The position numbers were made by a program, and so were the translations under genes. Shown piece by piece: positions 24,376 to 35,583 of a stretch of DNA of 64,000 nucleotides; within the stretch, counting starts at the first letter, position 1, and every line of letters starts with the position of its first letter. The stretch lies in contig OX411546.1 in the NCBI GenBank assembly GCA_948146395.1, positions 21,988,449 through 22,052,448 on the forward strand, given 5' to 3'. Below the pieces are notes generated by a model. The model had not been told where the DNA came from, did not search any database, and was given only the letters and a program-made list of their open reading frames with translations. Source of the DNA: Fragum whitleyi. Taxonomy: Eukaryota; Mollusca; Bivalvia; Cardiida; Cardiidae.

Positions 24376-24640
24376 AGGCACCCGCTGTCATATCGCAGTT
24401 GGTAGCGCGTCGGCCTGTCAAGCCAGATGTCCCGGGTTCGATCCCTGATGGCGGCAATCATTCTTTCCTACTACTTGCCTCTCACTTATGAGTTGATAAT
24501 TGTGTGGGATAGCAGTTGGAGGCTAGGAAATGTTGTGATGGTAGTACTGGTGAGAGAAATACCAGGAATCCATTGTTAGGTGCTTCATCCGCCACGATAT
24601 AACTGAGATAGTTTAAAGCGGTGTTAAAACAAGCATATTT
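24376..24640 (+). mobile_element. SINE, full-length copy with clear tRNA promoter boxes
   Basis: The A-box region (CGCAGTTGGTAGCGCGTCGG) and the B box (GGGTTCGATCC, 24434-24444) are intact. The body (GTTGGAGGCTAGGAAATG, ATACCAGGAATCCATTG) and a decayed tail follow. This is the best-preserved pol III head in the window. Confidence 0.85.
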
Positions 24641-26589
24641 CACCCCAGGAAATTTCTTCTGTTTTTCTAGCTTAAAACTAGTAGTTTAAACTCTATACAC
24701 CATATTTTATGTGTCTCTACCCTTTTCCCTCCTCTCTCAATCATACGTCCGTCAAAAGACGGAACAACCCGGGGTGTGCGGCGGTGCCAACTTTTTTGTC
24801 CGGAGCATTACTCTGTCACCTTAGGTCCGATATACCTGAATCTGGACAGTCACGTTCCTCTCGTGTCTAGTAATCACGTGCAGAATGACGCGCTTTTAGT
24901 AATGTTGTCCCATGATTTTCACATTTCGCCTATTCTTTGCATTAAAGAAATAATATGATCGTTTGATTTTTCAAGTAAGATCGATAAATCATTTCGTGAT
25001 CAACAAAACCTATACTTTCTCGAGAAACCTCGGGTTTCTACAAGAGCCCTTACGGTTTGCCAATCCCTAAATGTTCTCGTAAGTTTATTTCCTTAAGAGG
25101 TATAAAGGCGGATCAGACAAGTGATTCTTTTTTTATTATTTCTTTTATTGGGACATTAGAACAAGGGTGTCATTTTCATAATATAAGCTGACACAAGAAA
25201 ACCATATGAAGAATGCATCTTTTTCCGTGACAGAGCATTGACTTGCCACAATGTGAATGTTGTGAAAGTTTCGTACAAATACCGACACGTCCAAAATTGC
25301 AGATGTGTAAACAAGAAGAAATCCCTAGAGCCCCTTATCGCTCATGCACCAGGAAATCGACAAAATAGGAAGCCCCCTTTTTTTCCGTTACACAGAATCA
25401 GATTGTAAAATTTGGACAACATGCCCCTGGTCAAATGACAAGGAACATTTTTAGAAAGTTTCATGCAAATCCGTCCATACTCGACGATTGAATGTTGATA
25501 GAAAAAAAAGATGGACGAATGTTTGGACGGACGGACGAAAATCATAACAAAATACGGCCTCCTTCAGCGGCATAAAAAATATGCATTTCCATACACCTCG
25601 AAATTTATTATATATATGCACTTACCAATCAAATTTGGTAGACGAACTCAGGAATTAACAAGGTGTGTGTGTGAAACACGAATGCCCTCGTAACAGTATT
25701 TTTTTCTTCAAAGTTTGACCTTAACAGATGACCTTGACCTTGTCATATGACCTTGACTTTGGTACCAGCGGATGCGGATCGTTGAGATCTATCATCATGC
25801 CAAATATTAGCCTTGTATCTTGAATAGGCTTGAAGATATTGGCAATGTTAAGTTTTTTGGTTAACTTTTGTAGACAGACAGACAGACGGACGGACGGACA
25901 GATAGACGGACAACGGTAAAACAATATGCCCCCGATCATTCGATACAAAACAAACTTACCCTTTTATCCGGTTTTAATTGCCTGAATTGATCTAAATATA
26001 AGTTAGACAAATAAGGGGTCATAACTACAGCCACTCACTAACCACAGACACACATCTTTAAATCACAAGATGCTTACAGACACATTTCTGTCGAGCTCCC
26101 CCTATTGATTACTGAGATGTTTAAAGCTTTCGGGGTAAAAAAAAATGCCTCACCCTGCCACGTCCATATTAGGAGGTCAATCAAAAATTCACAAACAAGT
26201 TTAAGAAGCGTTTCCAAGAAACATTTCTGCCAACTTTGGTTAAACACCGCCCATTGATCACTTAGGAGATGTTTAAAAAATTTGGGGTAAATAAAATGCC
26301 ACGCGCATATTTTGGGGATCAATCAAAATTTCACATACACGATTTGAAAAAATGGTCACCCTAGGAAAGTTCCTGTCAAATTTGTTTGAAATCCGCCCGT
26401 TGCTTACTGAGGAAGAGATGTTTAAAGAACAATTAATGACTTCCGACGCAGGACGGACAAAAGGTCATCACAAAAGCTCATTTTGAACATGTTGTGCTCA
26501 GCTGAACTTAAAAGAAGTGTGCCGGACTCAAAATATACGCCGTGGCGGGAACATTTTCAATAACGGTCCCTTTTTCTCTGGCACAGCAT
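24641..26589. repeat. Intergenic block of old interspersed repeat fragments
   Basis: Includes a CCGTCAAAAGACGG hairpin start near 24748; an HLE-A-like end at about 25510-25590 (GGACGGACGGACG..CCTTCAGCGGCATAAAAAA); a (GACA/GACG)n tract at 25871-25912; and an HLE-C-like block ending with AAAAGCTCATTTTGAAC..GTGCTCAGCTGAACTTAAAA at about 26515. No gene recognised. Confidence 0.55.
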
Positions 26590-26758
26590 AGTAAAACAAA
26601 ATCCCGACAATTATGGCATGGTCACATGATGAGGAACAAACTGTGAAAGATTTATCCATCACTGAAGGAGGAGTTATTCAAACAAGAATTAGACAGACAG
26701 ACAGACAGATGGAGAAGATGATTCTAATATACCACCACCTTCAGCGGCGTATAAAAAG
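26590..26758. mobile_element. HLE-A element, end fragment
   Basis: Contains AAGGAGGAGTTATTCAAACAAG, an (AGAC)n tract and the family end CTTCAGCGGCGTATAAAAAG. The same end closes the long copy at 39662-40596. Confidence 0.65.
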
Positions 26759-26835
26759 CATGGCAAAGACTTTGGTAAGAATGTGCATATGCACGGAGTG
26801 GCCAGAGGCTTTGCTCTTGGCATAGTGATCTTGTA

Positions 26836-27575
26836 AACAAGATGACCATGATGGTCCTAGATTGCTCACCTGAGTCTCTTTAACCCCATGGGACATCACA
26901 GATTGTACCTGGGTGTAACCAAAATATGATCCCAGGGTCTTGATATGAACAAAAAAGGTAGAGGTCCATACGAAATATGAAAGCCGTCTGCCTTCTGGTT
27001 TCAGGAAAGAAAATTTTTGAAGAATTTCGCTCTTTGATTCCATGTAAAAAAGGTTTTGCCTGGGTGGGGCCCACATATGACCCGAGAGTCTTGATATGAA
27101 CAAACCTGGTAGAGGTCCACTAGATGATGCTACAAACCAAATATGAAAACTGTCTGCCTTCTGTATTCAGAGAAGAAGATTCTTAAAGATTCCTCTCTTT
27201 GATTCTATGTAAGAGTTGCGCCTGGGTGGAGCCAAAATATGACCCCAACGTCTTGATATGAATAAACTTGATAGAGGCCCACTAGATAATGCTACATACC
27301 AAATCTGAAAGCTGCCTGCCTTCTGGTTTTAGAAAAGAAGACTTTTGAAGATTTTCCTATTTCCACCCTTTTTGTTAAGGGTAAAGGGAGTGTTAAGGTG
27401 GATTTCATTTATTTAAACAAATTTGGTAGAGCTTGACCCAAGGAACAACCCTGCTTTAATAGTTTCATCAAGATTGGCCATCTGGTTTAGGAGGATAAGA
27501 TGTTTAAAGAAATTGTGGATGAAGCACGACTGACATTTGACGATCACAAAAGCTCTCCTTGAGCTGAGCTAAAAA
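26836..27575. mobile_element. HLE-C element, downstream of PRORP
   Basis: Begins AACAAGATGACCATGATGG (the hairpin end) and ends TTGAGCTGAGCTAAAAA. In between are about four diverged units with GACCC..GGGTCTTGATATGAACAAA and CTGTCTGCCTTCTG. The PRORP pseudo-exon starts about 35 bp after it. ORFs inside are repeat artefacts. Confidence 0.7.
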
Positions 27576-27608
27576 TGTCAAGCATATGCCCAAATCATGT
27601 TGTATCAT

Positions 27609-27760
27609 TTAGAAACTTTTGTCTGGCCTTCTAGGCATATGTACCAGTCTTCTGTGGGACACTCTTATGTAAAGAGAATATTAGTTTGATGTTTTCACAT
27701 CATATTAAATATGAAAGTTATGTGCCATTCATTCTCACTCTTCCGGGCGGATGTACTGTA
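27609..27760 (-). pseudogene. Decayed second copy of the PRORP last exon
   Basis: Aligns by eye with the true last exon (31448-31600) and its acceptor. Shared blocks on the plus strand are AGAAACTT.TGTCTGGCCTTCT at the 3' side and CATTCTCACTCTTC.GGGC.GAT at the 5' side. On the minus strand the frame begins KSENEWHITFIFNMM and stops (TGA), so the zinc-ligand histidine context is kept but the cysteine part is lost. The splice acceptor CCCAG of the true exon reads CCCGG here. It lies 3.9 kb downstream of the functional exon in the same orientation. It could be a relic of a local duplication or an abandoned alternative last exon. No other PRORP exon copy was found nearby. Confidence 0.7.
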
Positions 27761-28129
27761 CTGGTTGGAGACCAATTCTCGCCAAGTACCAGTTCTCATT
27801 ACCTGAACATATTCACAGTGAAGATGGAATATTCATTTATGACAAATTATTTCCTGATTACAAGAATTTGTTGTCGAAATATTCTTTAATTTAGATGGGT
27901 TTCCTTACCATGTTTACTGTAAACCATGCTAGTAGGCAAGAACTGGCACTTGGTCCTAATTGGTCTCTAAGCAGTACACATTGACACTAGAGATGCTTGA
28001 GCGTCTGATTCGCTCCACATGCCTGAATATCCTGATAATGATTATTAGAGGATGATAAGGCTGTTCAAACTAGAATTGAAGTGAATGAATGAGTGAATGC
28101 TTATTCAAGTAAATAAGTGTTTTTAAGTG
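27761..28129. other. Intergenic, nothing recognised
   Basis: AT-rich. It does not resemble the sequence upstream of the true PRORP last exon, so the duplication seems to stop near 27760. Confidence 0.4.
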
Positions 28130-29530
28130 TCATATACTGAAATATTTCTGCAAAGAAAAAATCATGATCAATGAATAACATATTAAAAATTGACCTCTGC
28201 CTGTTTTTAACACATACTTTTCATCCAATCACAATAATTTTGTGCAGCCTGATAATGGGTCACCTAAGGATCATTCCAATGAAATTTAGTTGAAATCCAA
28301 AAATAAAAAATTCAACACTAAGAGAATGTTACTGTTCAATATACAATGTACTTTGTCCGCAAAATTTTGATTGCAGATCTTTCCACTTTTCATGAAACAC
28401 TACTAAAAGGATGTTACTTCACAATAATAGTTTGTCATCAAAACAAAATTCTATCTAATGATGATAAAAAGTTAAATATTCAATCCAAAATATCTATTTT
28501 ATCTTGCCAATCCCTTAGAGTGCAGTCAACTTAACTCTTTCTACCCCACTCTGAACCTCAGTAGGTCAGAAATTATTTTACACCAATTGTCTTCTCTGTA
28601 CAGAGTCACCCTTCGTTCAACTAAACTGACCAATTCTTTGTGGATATTCTTAGGCTAACTTTTTCAACTAATAATTCTATACATTTGGATTTCAACAAAG
28701 GTTTTGTTCCTTTAAGTCTACAATCCTTACACCTATTAAATTTCATAAGTCTAAAAAAAATTCATCATTTAGGTGATACCCAAAGGGTGATCAAATATTC
28801 ATTTTATATGTTGAAATGACCTCTGCCAATAAAATACATGCTGTTCATCTAATCAAAATATTATACAACTTCGTAGAAATAAAATTCCTATGATATTTGG
28901 TTGAAATCTATCTGTTCAAACTTTGAAAAAGTTTGTTTTCCCTATATTGGATATCCCACCATATAACATCTGAAGAAATGACTCTGCCCATGAAAGACAT
29001 ATTTCTCATTTGATAACAATATTTTTTGTAGACTGATAAAGTATGACTAAAGAATTATTCCAGTGAAATTTGTTTGATATCCATCAATTAGATTCTGAGA
29101 AAATGATTTTCAAAGTTGTCACTATATAACATATAGAGAAATGACCTCCGCCCATAAAATACACATTTTTCATCTGATCACAATATTTTCAGTAGACTAA
29201 TAAAGGATCACTTAAGAAGCATTCCAGTGAAATTTGGTTGATTTCCATTTGTTAGATTCTGAGAAAATGATATTTATAGTTTCTACTATATAATATATAG
29301 AGAAATGACCTCCGCCCATAAAATACATATAACAGTCAAACCTGTCTTAAGCAAGCATCCAAGGAACATTCAAAATGTGCTTGCTTAAGGCAGGTGCTTG
29401 CTTAATAAAGGTGGCGGCTAACACAGGTTTGACTGTTCATCTGATCACAAAAAAATTTAGGTCACTCAAGGATCATTCTAGAAAAAAATTTGGTTGATAT
29501 CCATCAATGGGAAATTTAGATATTAAGCCT
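28130..29530 (-). mobile_element. HLE-B-type element, several diverged 165-bp-class units
   Basis: Repeats of GAGAAATGACCTCCGCCCAT, CATCTGATCACAATATTTT and GTGAAATTTGGTTGATATCC, with unit landmarks near 28815, 28976, 29133 and 29303. The minus-strand assignment follows the Helitron-like orientation used for the other copies. A separate small palindromic insertion sits at 29335-29437. No coding potential. Confidence 0.65.
29335..29437. mobile_element. Small MITE with AACAGTCAAACCTGT ends, nested in HLE-B
   Basis: Terminal inverted repeats AACAGTCAAACCTGT and ACAGGTTTGACTGTT. Inner GCAAGCA/TGCTTGC copies. It interrupts the HLE-B unit exactly between AAATACAT and CATCTGATCAC, which are adjacent in uninterrupted units. 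Confidence 0.8.
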
Positions 29531-29859
29531 GGCAGTGTTATCTCACACAGGTGGCACAATTGTAGTATGAGGAATATCAAATTACAATTGACCACTATTT
29601 ACTATGGAATTTTATAGGAAAATGAGTGTAAACAATATTGATGGGTATAATTATCCTTGATTACTGATTATAAAATAGATTTTTTTTTAACTTTTCCCAA
29701 ACAGATCAATAATTGATATTCAAACCATACATTATTGTGAAAAATAAGTAATTCAAAGCACTTAATGAATTTTAATTTAGCTTATCGTTTGGTACACATA
29801 GCATCCCAAGCACATTTACTACCAATCTATGTTTTAATAGTACTTTTTCTCTATCCTTT

Positions 29860-30560
29860 TTGTATCATTATCCTCATTTTAATATTATTTATACATACCA
29901 TTAGTATTACCATTAGTAGTAGTAGTAGCATTATTATTATTATTATGATTACATTAAAATATACTATTAGCACTATAAACATTAGTAATAATAGATCATT
30001 ATCATCATTATCATATTATAAATATATACCATTATTATCTAAATATAAATTTTATAATCAGTAATAGAAGAAGAATAGTAGTTTCATTGTCATAGTAGCA
30101 GCGGTATTGTTATTATCATCATAAGTAGCACATAGAAGTCAAGATATTCTTGGAAGTTGTAGTAATTTTCCTTGAGATAATTTCATCATTGTTAGTTTTA
30201 CCAGCAGAATTAGATTACTCACTATCAAAATTATTCAAACTAAGCTGTTACTGCAACTGCGGAAGTAAGCATAGTAGCAGTAGTAGTTAAAGTACAATTT
30301 TTGGGGGGAGTAAAATAGAACTAGAAGTAGTTGTATCATCATTGATGATTTAAATTTTTATTAATAATATTATTATAATATTTTAATTATAATTAATTTT
30401 AATTATTATAATAATTATCATTATTTATTTAATCATTGATGTTTGTGGTTGTTTTTCATTCATATTGACATCAGTAAAAGTATTAGTAGTAGTATCATGA
30501 TCTTCAATATTCTAATTGTAACCTGATGATGATTATCATCATTATAATCTTTTTAATTTT
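29860..30560. repeat. Low-complexity ATT/AGT/ATC trinucleotide-rich region
   Basis: Irregular (ATT)n, (AGT)n and (ATC)n runs, for example 29911-29950 and 30355-30430. A 99-codon ORF at 29765-30064 is made of Ile/Ser runs from these triplets and is not credible as a gene. Confidence 0.75.
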
Positions 30561-31114
30561 ATCATTTGTCCAAAAAAATGAAAATTAATTCATTGACGTG
30601 AAATATTCATTTTATTTTTATGTATCTTTTATCTCAATGAGAAAATAAAAACATGAAAAAGTAAATATTAAAACTGATGACATAAGGATGAGTTATATTA
30701 TTTTCATATAGAATAACCTTAAAAATGATGATTTTAGAGATAATATAATGGATCAAGTAAAATTAATATTCCTATAAGCCTTCTAGTATGCAGTTTGGAG
30801 TACTAAAAGTGCTTTGATTATAGTGGATTTCAATTATCAATTACAAGATTACAAAATCATTTTGACTTTTAAACACATTACCAGTTTTTAATTCTGTGAT
30901 TTCTCTTTTAAATGGTTTGATTTATTTATCATATTTGAGCTTTATAAAGGTTGAATTATTGGTTTGAAAATTCCAGAATTCCTTCTTCACTCTATATAAA
31001 TTTGCTATCTGCTAGTGATGTATACCTCTTAAACTCTACTTCCAGTCAAAGGTGTATCTTATCTAAATCTCCCATTAGTTTCTGAGAAATTAGCCACGCC
31101 TACTACAGCAATGA

Positions 31115-31327
31115 TTTTCAACCGATTAAAATTAAAAAAAGGAATCTGACAGAGGGTCACCCAAGGAACATTCCTGTGAAGTTTGATTACAATCCATCCA
31201 GTACTTTATGGAGAGAAGATTTTTAAAGTAAAAGTTTACGGACGGTTGCTCGCATGGACAGACACATGGAGGACGGACAACCCGCCATGACAATAGCCCG
31301 CTGGCCTTTTGGCCAGTGGAGATAAAA
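31115..31327 (-). mobile_element. HLE-B terminal segment downstream of PRORP
   Basis: Carries GAGGGTCACCCAAGGAACATTC, GAGAAGATTTTTAAAG, the GGACGGACAACCCGCCATGACA segment and the end TGGCCAGTGGAGATAAAAA. Same end as the copies ending at 36858 and 43151. Confidence 0.75.
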
Positions 31328-31447
31328 ATGAAAAATCGGAGCTAGGGTACAAAAAAGTAATGTCAAACGTCAATATGTAACAAAATTATGGTGGCTACAA
31401 CTATGTTGAAGCTATAGATTGGACATTTTGATCACACATCCACAATA

Positions 31448-31600
31448 TCACATATTATGTAGAAACTTCTGTCTGGCCTTCTTGATAGCTATAACAGTGT
31501 TTGATGGTTCCCAGTTATGTTTTTGTATACACAGAAAACCAGCTTGATGTCTAGACATTTTATCAGATCGGTAGGGTAGGTGCCAGCCATTCTCACTCTT
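31448..31600 (-). CDS. PRORP: PRORP exon 5 (last): C-terminal zinc-site residues
   Basis: Minus-strand acceptor CCCAG|AAG, phase 0, stop TGA at 31450-31448. It reads KSENGWHLPY.. and then GFLCIQKHN.., aligning without gaps to the human MRPP3 end (Y..T....SWHIPY..........WLCLHQK). H431 and C448 are separated by 16 residues, the same spacing as the human zinc ligands H538 and C555. The tail after the cysteine is longer than in human. Several AGs lie just upstream; only CCCAG preserves the frame with exon 4. Confidence 0.88.
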   Translation of the reverse strand, partial: KSENGWHLPYRSDKMSRHQAGFLCIQKHNWEPSNTVIAIKKARQKFLHNM

Positions 31601-31848
31601 CTGGGCTGATCTACTGAATAATTTGGGAAACTGGAAAAGATCAAGTAATTGGCATATGTTAATACATTAGCGATATAAGGCCTATTGTCCTGTAGATAAG
31701 CTTTGACATGTCTATTATATAATAGAAGCAAGGACTCTAGAACTAAATCATATAAGCCTTTTTGTAGTGCAGTATTGCTGTATTAGTATATATTGTACCA
31801 TATCTTTCCCTTAATCAGTATCTGCTACTTTCATACCTCTATTATTTA

Positions 31849-32716
31849 AAAACAAGAGGACCATAATGGTCCTAGATCGCTCATCTGAGTCTCTTTGACC
31901 CCTGGGACATCACATTAATTAAATAGGCAGATGTAAACAAGGAGATATTTCTATATAAGATCAATACCATGGAATGTTTTCAGCCAAGAGCAAGAAGGGT
32001 GGGAAAGGGATGCACACGGTAAGAGCCTAAATGTGACCCCAGGGTTTTAATATGAACAAACTTGGTAGGGGTTCACTAAGTAATGCTACATACTAAATAT
32101 GATAGCTGTCTGCATTCTGGTTTTGGAGAAGAAAATTTTTGAAGATTTTCCTATTTTCACCCATCCTGCTCAGATTAGCTACAAGGGATGCGCCCAGGCA
32201 AAGCGCAAATATGACCCCAGTATCTTGAAATGAACAAACTTGGCAGAGGTCCACAAGATGATGCTAAATAACAAATATGAAAGCTGTCTGCCATCTGGTT
32301 TCAGAGAAGAAGATTTTAAAGGATTCGCTCTTTAATTCTATGTAAAAAGGGTTGTGCCCGTGTGTAGCCAAGATGTGACCCTAGGGTCTTGATATGAACA
32401 ATTCCAATAGATGATCCTACATACCAAATATGAAAGCTGTCTGCCTTCTGGTTTCAGAGAAGAAGATTTTCCAATTTTCACCTTTTTTGTCAAGGTTATA
32501 GGGAAAGTTATGGGTGGATTTCATTTACTTGAACAACTTTGGTAGAGCTTGACCAAGGTACATCCCTGCCAAGTTTCATCAAGATTGGCCAACTGGTTTA
32601 GGAGGAGAAGATGTTTAAAGAAATTGTGGACGACACATAATGGATGACAGACAACACGGACATTGCACGATCACAATAGCTCACCTTGAGCACTTTGTGC
32701 TCAGGTGAACTAAAAA
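31849..32716. mobile_element. HLE-C element, apparently complete, in PRORP intron 4
   Basis: Starts AAAACAAGAGGACCATAATGG and ends with the hairpin GCTCACCTTGAGCAC..GTGCTCAGGTGAAC followed by TAAAAA. Internal units carry GACCCCAG..TCTTGA.ATGAACAAACTTGG and GAAAGCTGTCTGCC.TCTGGTT. About 868 bp, non-coding. Confidence 0.75.
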
Positions 32717-33223
32717 TCCTTCTTATCTTAATTGAATCAGTCTTTCTGAAAAATGTTTGTTTTTGTGAATTAACATGCGATTGGGTGCTAATATTTTACC
32801 ACAAAATCATGTACTTTATACAGTGAACAGGAAGGTAGCTTGCAGAAAATAAATGGTACTCTAGATGCCAGACATCAGAGGTGGAAAAAGAGTCCAAACT
32901 GCAAAATGCTTTGACAAAGGCCTCTCTCCAATAAGCTGATGGGGAAGCTCTATAGGCTAGGGTTCATGACTGCATTTTTGGCCTTTGATTTATCATGATT
33001 TAATTGGAAAATAACAAAAATTAAGGTTCAATACTAAAGGCTGACTAGGATCAGAACTTTTTGTACTCCTTGTTTACCAGTTGGAACTCCTTCATTTTGC
33101 AAGAAAGGATCTTGGTGGACTCCAAGGATCAATTGAGAAATAAAGATCTTTTCAATACAAAAGTTGTTTAAGATATCATTTGATTGTATCTTGTAGTATT
33201 TTGATACAAAAACCTTCTTCTTT

Positions 33224-33296
33224 GGGGGGGGGGGGGGGGGGGGGGGGGAATTTGTGAATAAGAAGAAATTGCTTGTAACAAGCAATTTCTTCTTTT
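33224..33296. repeat. 25-base poly-G run next to a hairpin (copy 2)
   Basis: 33224-33248 is an uninterrupted run of 25 G. Eleven bases later comes the hairpin AAGAAGAAATTGCTT / AAGCAATTTCTTCTT (33260-33274 and 33280-33294), also found at 3643-3685. It lies in PRORP intron 4, so the transcript would carry a C run. The ORF across it (Pro run) is an artefact. Confidence 0.85.
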
Positions 33297-33825
33297 CCAC
33301 AATATTCTCAGAATATTGAATTTGAACTCCTTATTTTGAGCTTGGACTCCTTAATTACATAAGATGGGAGCCAGATGTACTCCTGACTCAAAGAAGTTTG
33401 TGTTGATCCCTGGAAGGGATCTCTCCTGAATGTAGGGTACGGAGTCCTCCCTACAGAAATTTCTTCCTTTTTTATCTCAAATTTTTAATCTTGATTCAAG
33501 ATTATTAAACCTTTTTCATGCCCAACTGAAAAATTTCTCAAATTTAGAATTCAAAGAAATGTAAAAACACAAAAAATATAAATAAGTTGAAACAACTTCA
33601 TAAATTTATATTAGTATTATAACAGAATACAGCTTTAATTTCTCGTTAAAAATTGAGATTATTTTGAGAAAAGTTTCTTAACCTCTGGCGCTGCTTTCTG
33701 CTGTGGGAGATTCATTCTATACCCCTCTAGCTCACTCTCTAATGTTTTCCCCTTTTTGACCTCCCAATGTGTACACTACTACTGCATTTTTGTGTATAAA
33801 TCTCTACCCAAATGGTGAGGATAGT

Positions 33826-34060
33826 TTTTGTTTGTTTGAATGGGTTTTACACCCCTTTCAACAATATTTCAGTTAAATTGCATGGCTGGAGCACCAAAAC
33901 AATAGATTCCTGGTATTTCTCACATCAGTACTACTACCGTTACATCCTTTCCTAGCCTCCAGCTGCTATCCCACATAGGTCTACATTTATCAACCCATTG
34001 GTGGAAGACAAATTGTAGTAAAGGATGGGTTCCGCCATCGGGAATTGACCCAGGATCTTT
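33826..34060 (-). mobile_element. SINE with tRNA-like head, in PRORP intron 4
   Basis: Tail TTTGTTTGTTTGAATGGGTT, body blocks (GGCTGGAGCACC, ATTCCTGGTATTTCTCACAT, CCTTTCCTAGCCTCCAGCTG, CATAGGTCTACATTTATCAA) and the complement of a B box (GGGAATTGACCC, degenerate). The copy ends about 170 bp downstream of the exon 4 donor. Confidence 0.8.
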
Positions 34061-34233
34061 TGGTGAGGATAGAAACCCATAGCTATGAAAAATTGCTGGA
34101 AGAGCAAATTTGCCTTTAACACTTGATGCAATCCCCTTTTCCAATGTAACTTCAATTTTCACTCAATTGTAAGCATTACAAACATAACCTATACTAAAAG
34201 CTTCATGGCAAAATTGTGAAAAATAAGACTTAC

Positions 34234-34432
34234 TAATATCGTATTATAATAATCATCAAATGTGAAAGGCCACTGGTTTATTCTCTGCCATCTCTGTAAT
34301 GTTTCTCTACCCCGATCATTCAGCAACATGATAATGTCTCGATATCCATCATTAGAAATTAATATTGTCTCTGGTCCATTCAATAAAACACTGAGTAATG
34401 ATAGAATGTCATCTTGTCCTCGGAAGGCAAAA
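34234..34432 (-). CDS. PRORP: PRORP exon 4: metallonuclease aspartates
   Basis: Minus-strand acceptor TTCTTATCAG (ends 34433). One base completes the codon left by exon 3; 66 codons follow; donor ATA TTA|GTAAGT. It reads SFAFRGQDDILSLLSVLLNG.., ILISNDGYRD.. and RWQRINQWPFTFDDYYNTIL. This corresponds to human MRPP3 DDxSEDDPFLLYATL, ITRDLMRDH and FKWQQGHQ..LTFQ. D365/D366 and D386 take the places of catalytic D478/D479 and D499. Confidence 0.9.
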
Positions 34433-35464
34433 CTGATAAGAAAAAACAAATCCCTCTTGATTATCTAATTTGCTCTTTGATAGTGAACATGAGTGTCAAG
34501 TTTCAAGTAAATGCCTCAGATAACACCAGAGACAGCACAAAATGACTAAGCTTTTGTATGATGACAGCATAGACAACAAAAACTTAAAGGGCTATAGCAA
34601 TACCTTGAGTTTTTTTCCAAAAACAGCTGAGATAGAACCTCTGTGTTTTCACTGAAAACAGATAAAATTAACTAGAATGCTTGTGTAAGGACAACACTTG
34701 TTGAGCCTGAAAATGTCTGACCTTGAAATGTAACCTTAGCCATTGACCTATATTCATATTTAATTTAAAATGGCATTGCTACACCATGAAAGAAACATTC
34801 TGTGTTGTTTTGTTTTTAAATCCAATAAAACAATAAATGAAGGATTTATGCTCCAGGAGAAAATTAATCTTGTCCATCAGTGACTTGATACAAAAATTGT
34901 ATATCTGTTCATTACAGGAAACTATTGTGATTTAATTTTTGAAATCCATCCTTAAATGTAGGAGAGACTCTCCAGAATAATTCTGACAGAAATCAGAGGT
35001 GTGGAATTCCCATGCCCGACTTGATTGATTAGGATTTTTCCACTTGCCGGCAAGTACATTTTTATAAGCCACATGTACGTGGACAAGTAAATACCAGAGC
35101 AAATCTTGACACAGTACTAAACAGATCTTGGAGAAAAGTCATCCTAGTGTTTGTTTCAAAGGGGAGAAAACATTGTCTTTGATGAAGTTAATGCTGGGCT
35201 ACAGCATTTTCTTCATTGAAAACAATGCTTTTCTCAATATTCATCAATTCATTTTTTTGTGGGCAAGTTCATTTTGATCCTGGACAAGTAAGAAATTGAC
35301 TTTTACTTATCCATGGGCAAGTGAAGAGAAGTGGTATTTTCACATCCCTGCACATCAACACACTAGTAAAGACTTGTTGTAGTAATGACTATGTCTCCCT
35401 CACGGCAAGCAGGTTACACAAAAAGATACAGTTTGTTATTTTGTTGATTACTGAAACAACATAC

Positions 35465-35583
35465 CTTTTGACTGGGAAACATGTGACATTTGATGGTAAA
35501 TCCAGCTCAGCTATTGGACTTGCACTGGATTGGATAAAAAATATTCTTTTTGTCTTTGATACTGTGTGGATGGTCTTCAGAAA
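35465..35583 (-). CDS. PRORP: PRORP exon 3: NYN-domain core
   Basis: Minus-strand acceptor ATTAATTCACAG|TTT (phase 0) and donor AAAAG|GTATGT. 119 nt, leaving two bases that exon 4 completes. It reads FLKTIHTVSKTKRIFFIQSS.. and ..NVTCFPVK, matching the [20 protein letters not shown] helix-strand unit of human MRPP3. Each junction was confirmed by phase. The plus-strand ORF over the same bases (35321-35635) is a shadow. Confidence 0.85.

Noticed and set aside
24381..24455. Functional tRNA gene
   Set aside because: A and B boxes are present but no complete cloverleaf could be drawn, and the sequence continues directly into the shared SINE body.
29765..30064. 99-codon Ile/Ser-rich ORF
   Set aside because: Produced by ATT and AGT trinucleotide runs; low complexity only.
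33034..33300. Pro-rich ORF on the minus strand in PRORP intron 4
   Set aside because: The proline run is the translated poly-G/C tract and the start is in the hairpin repeat. It does not match PRORP, and exon 4 joins exon 5 directly with a gapless fit.
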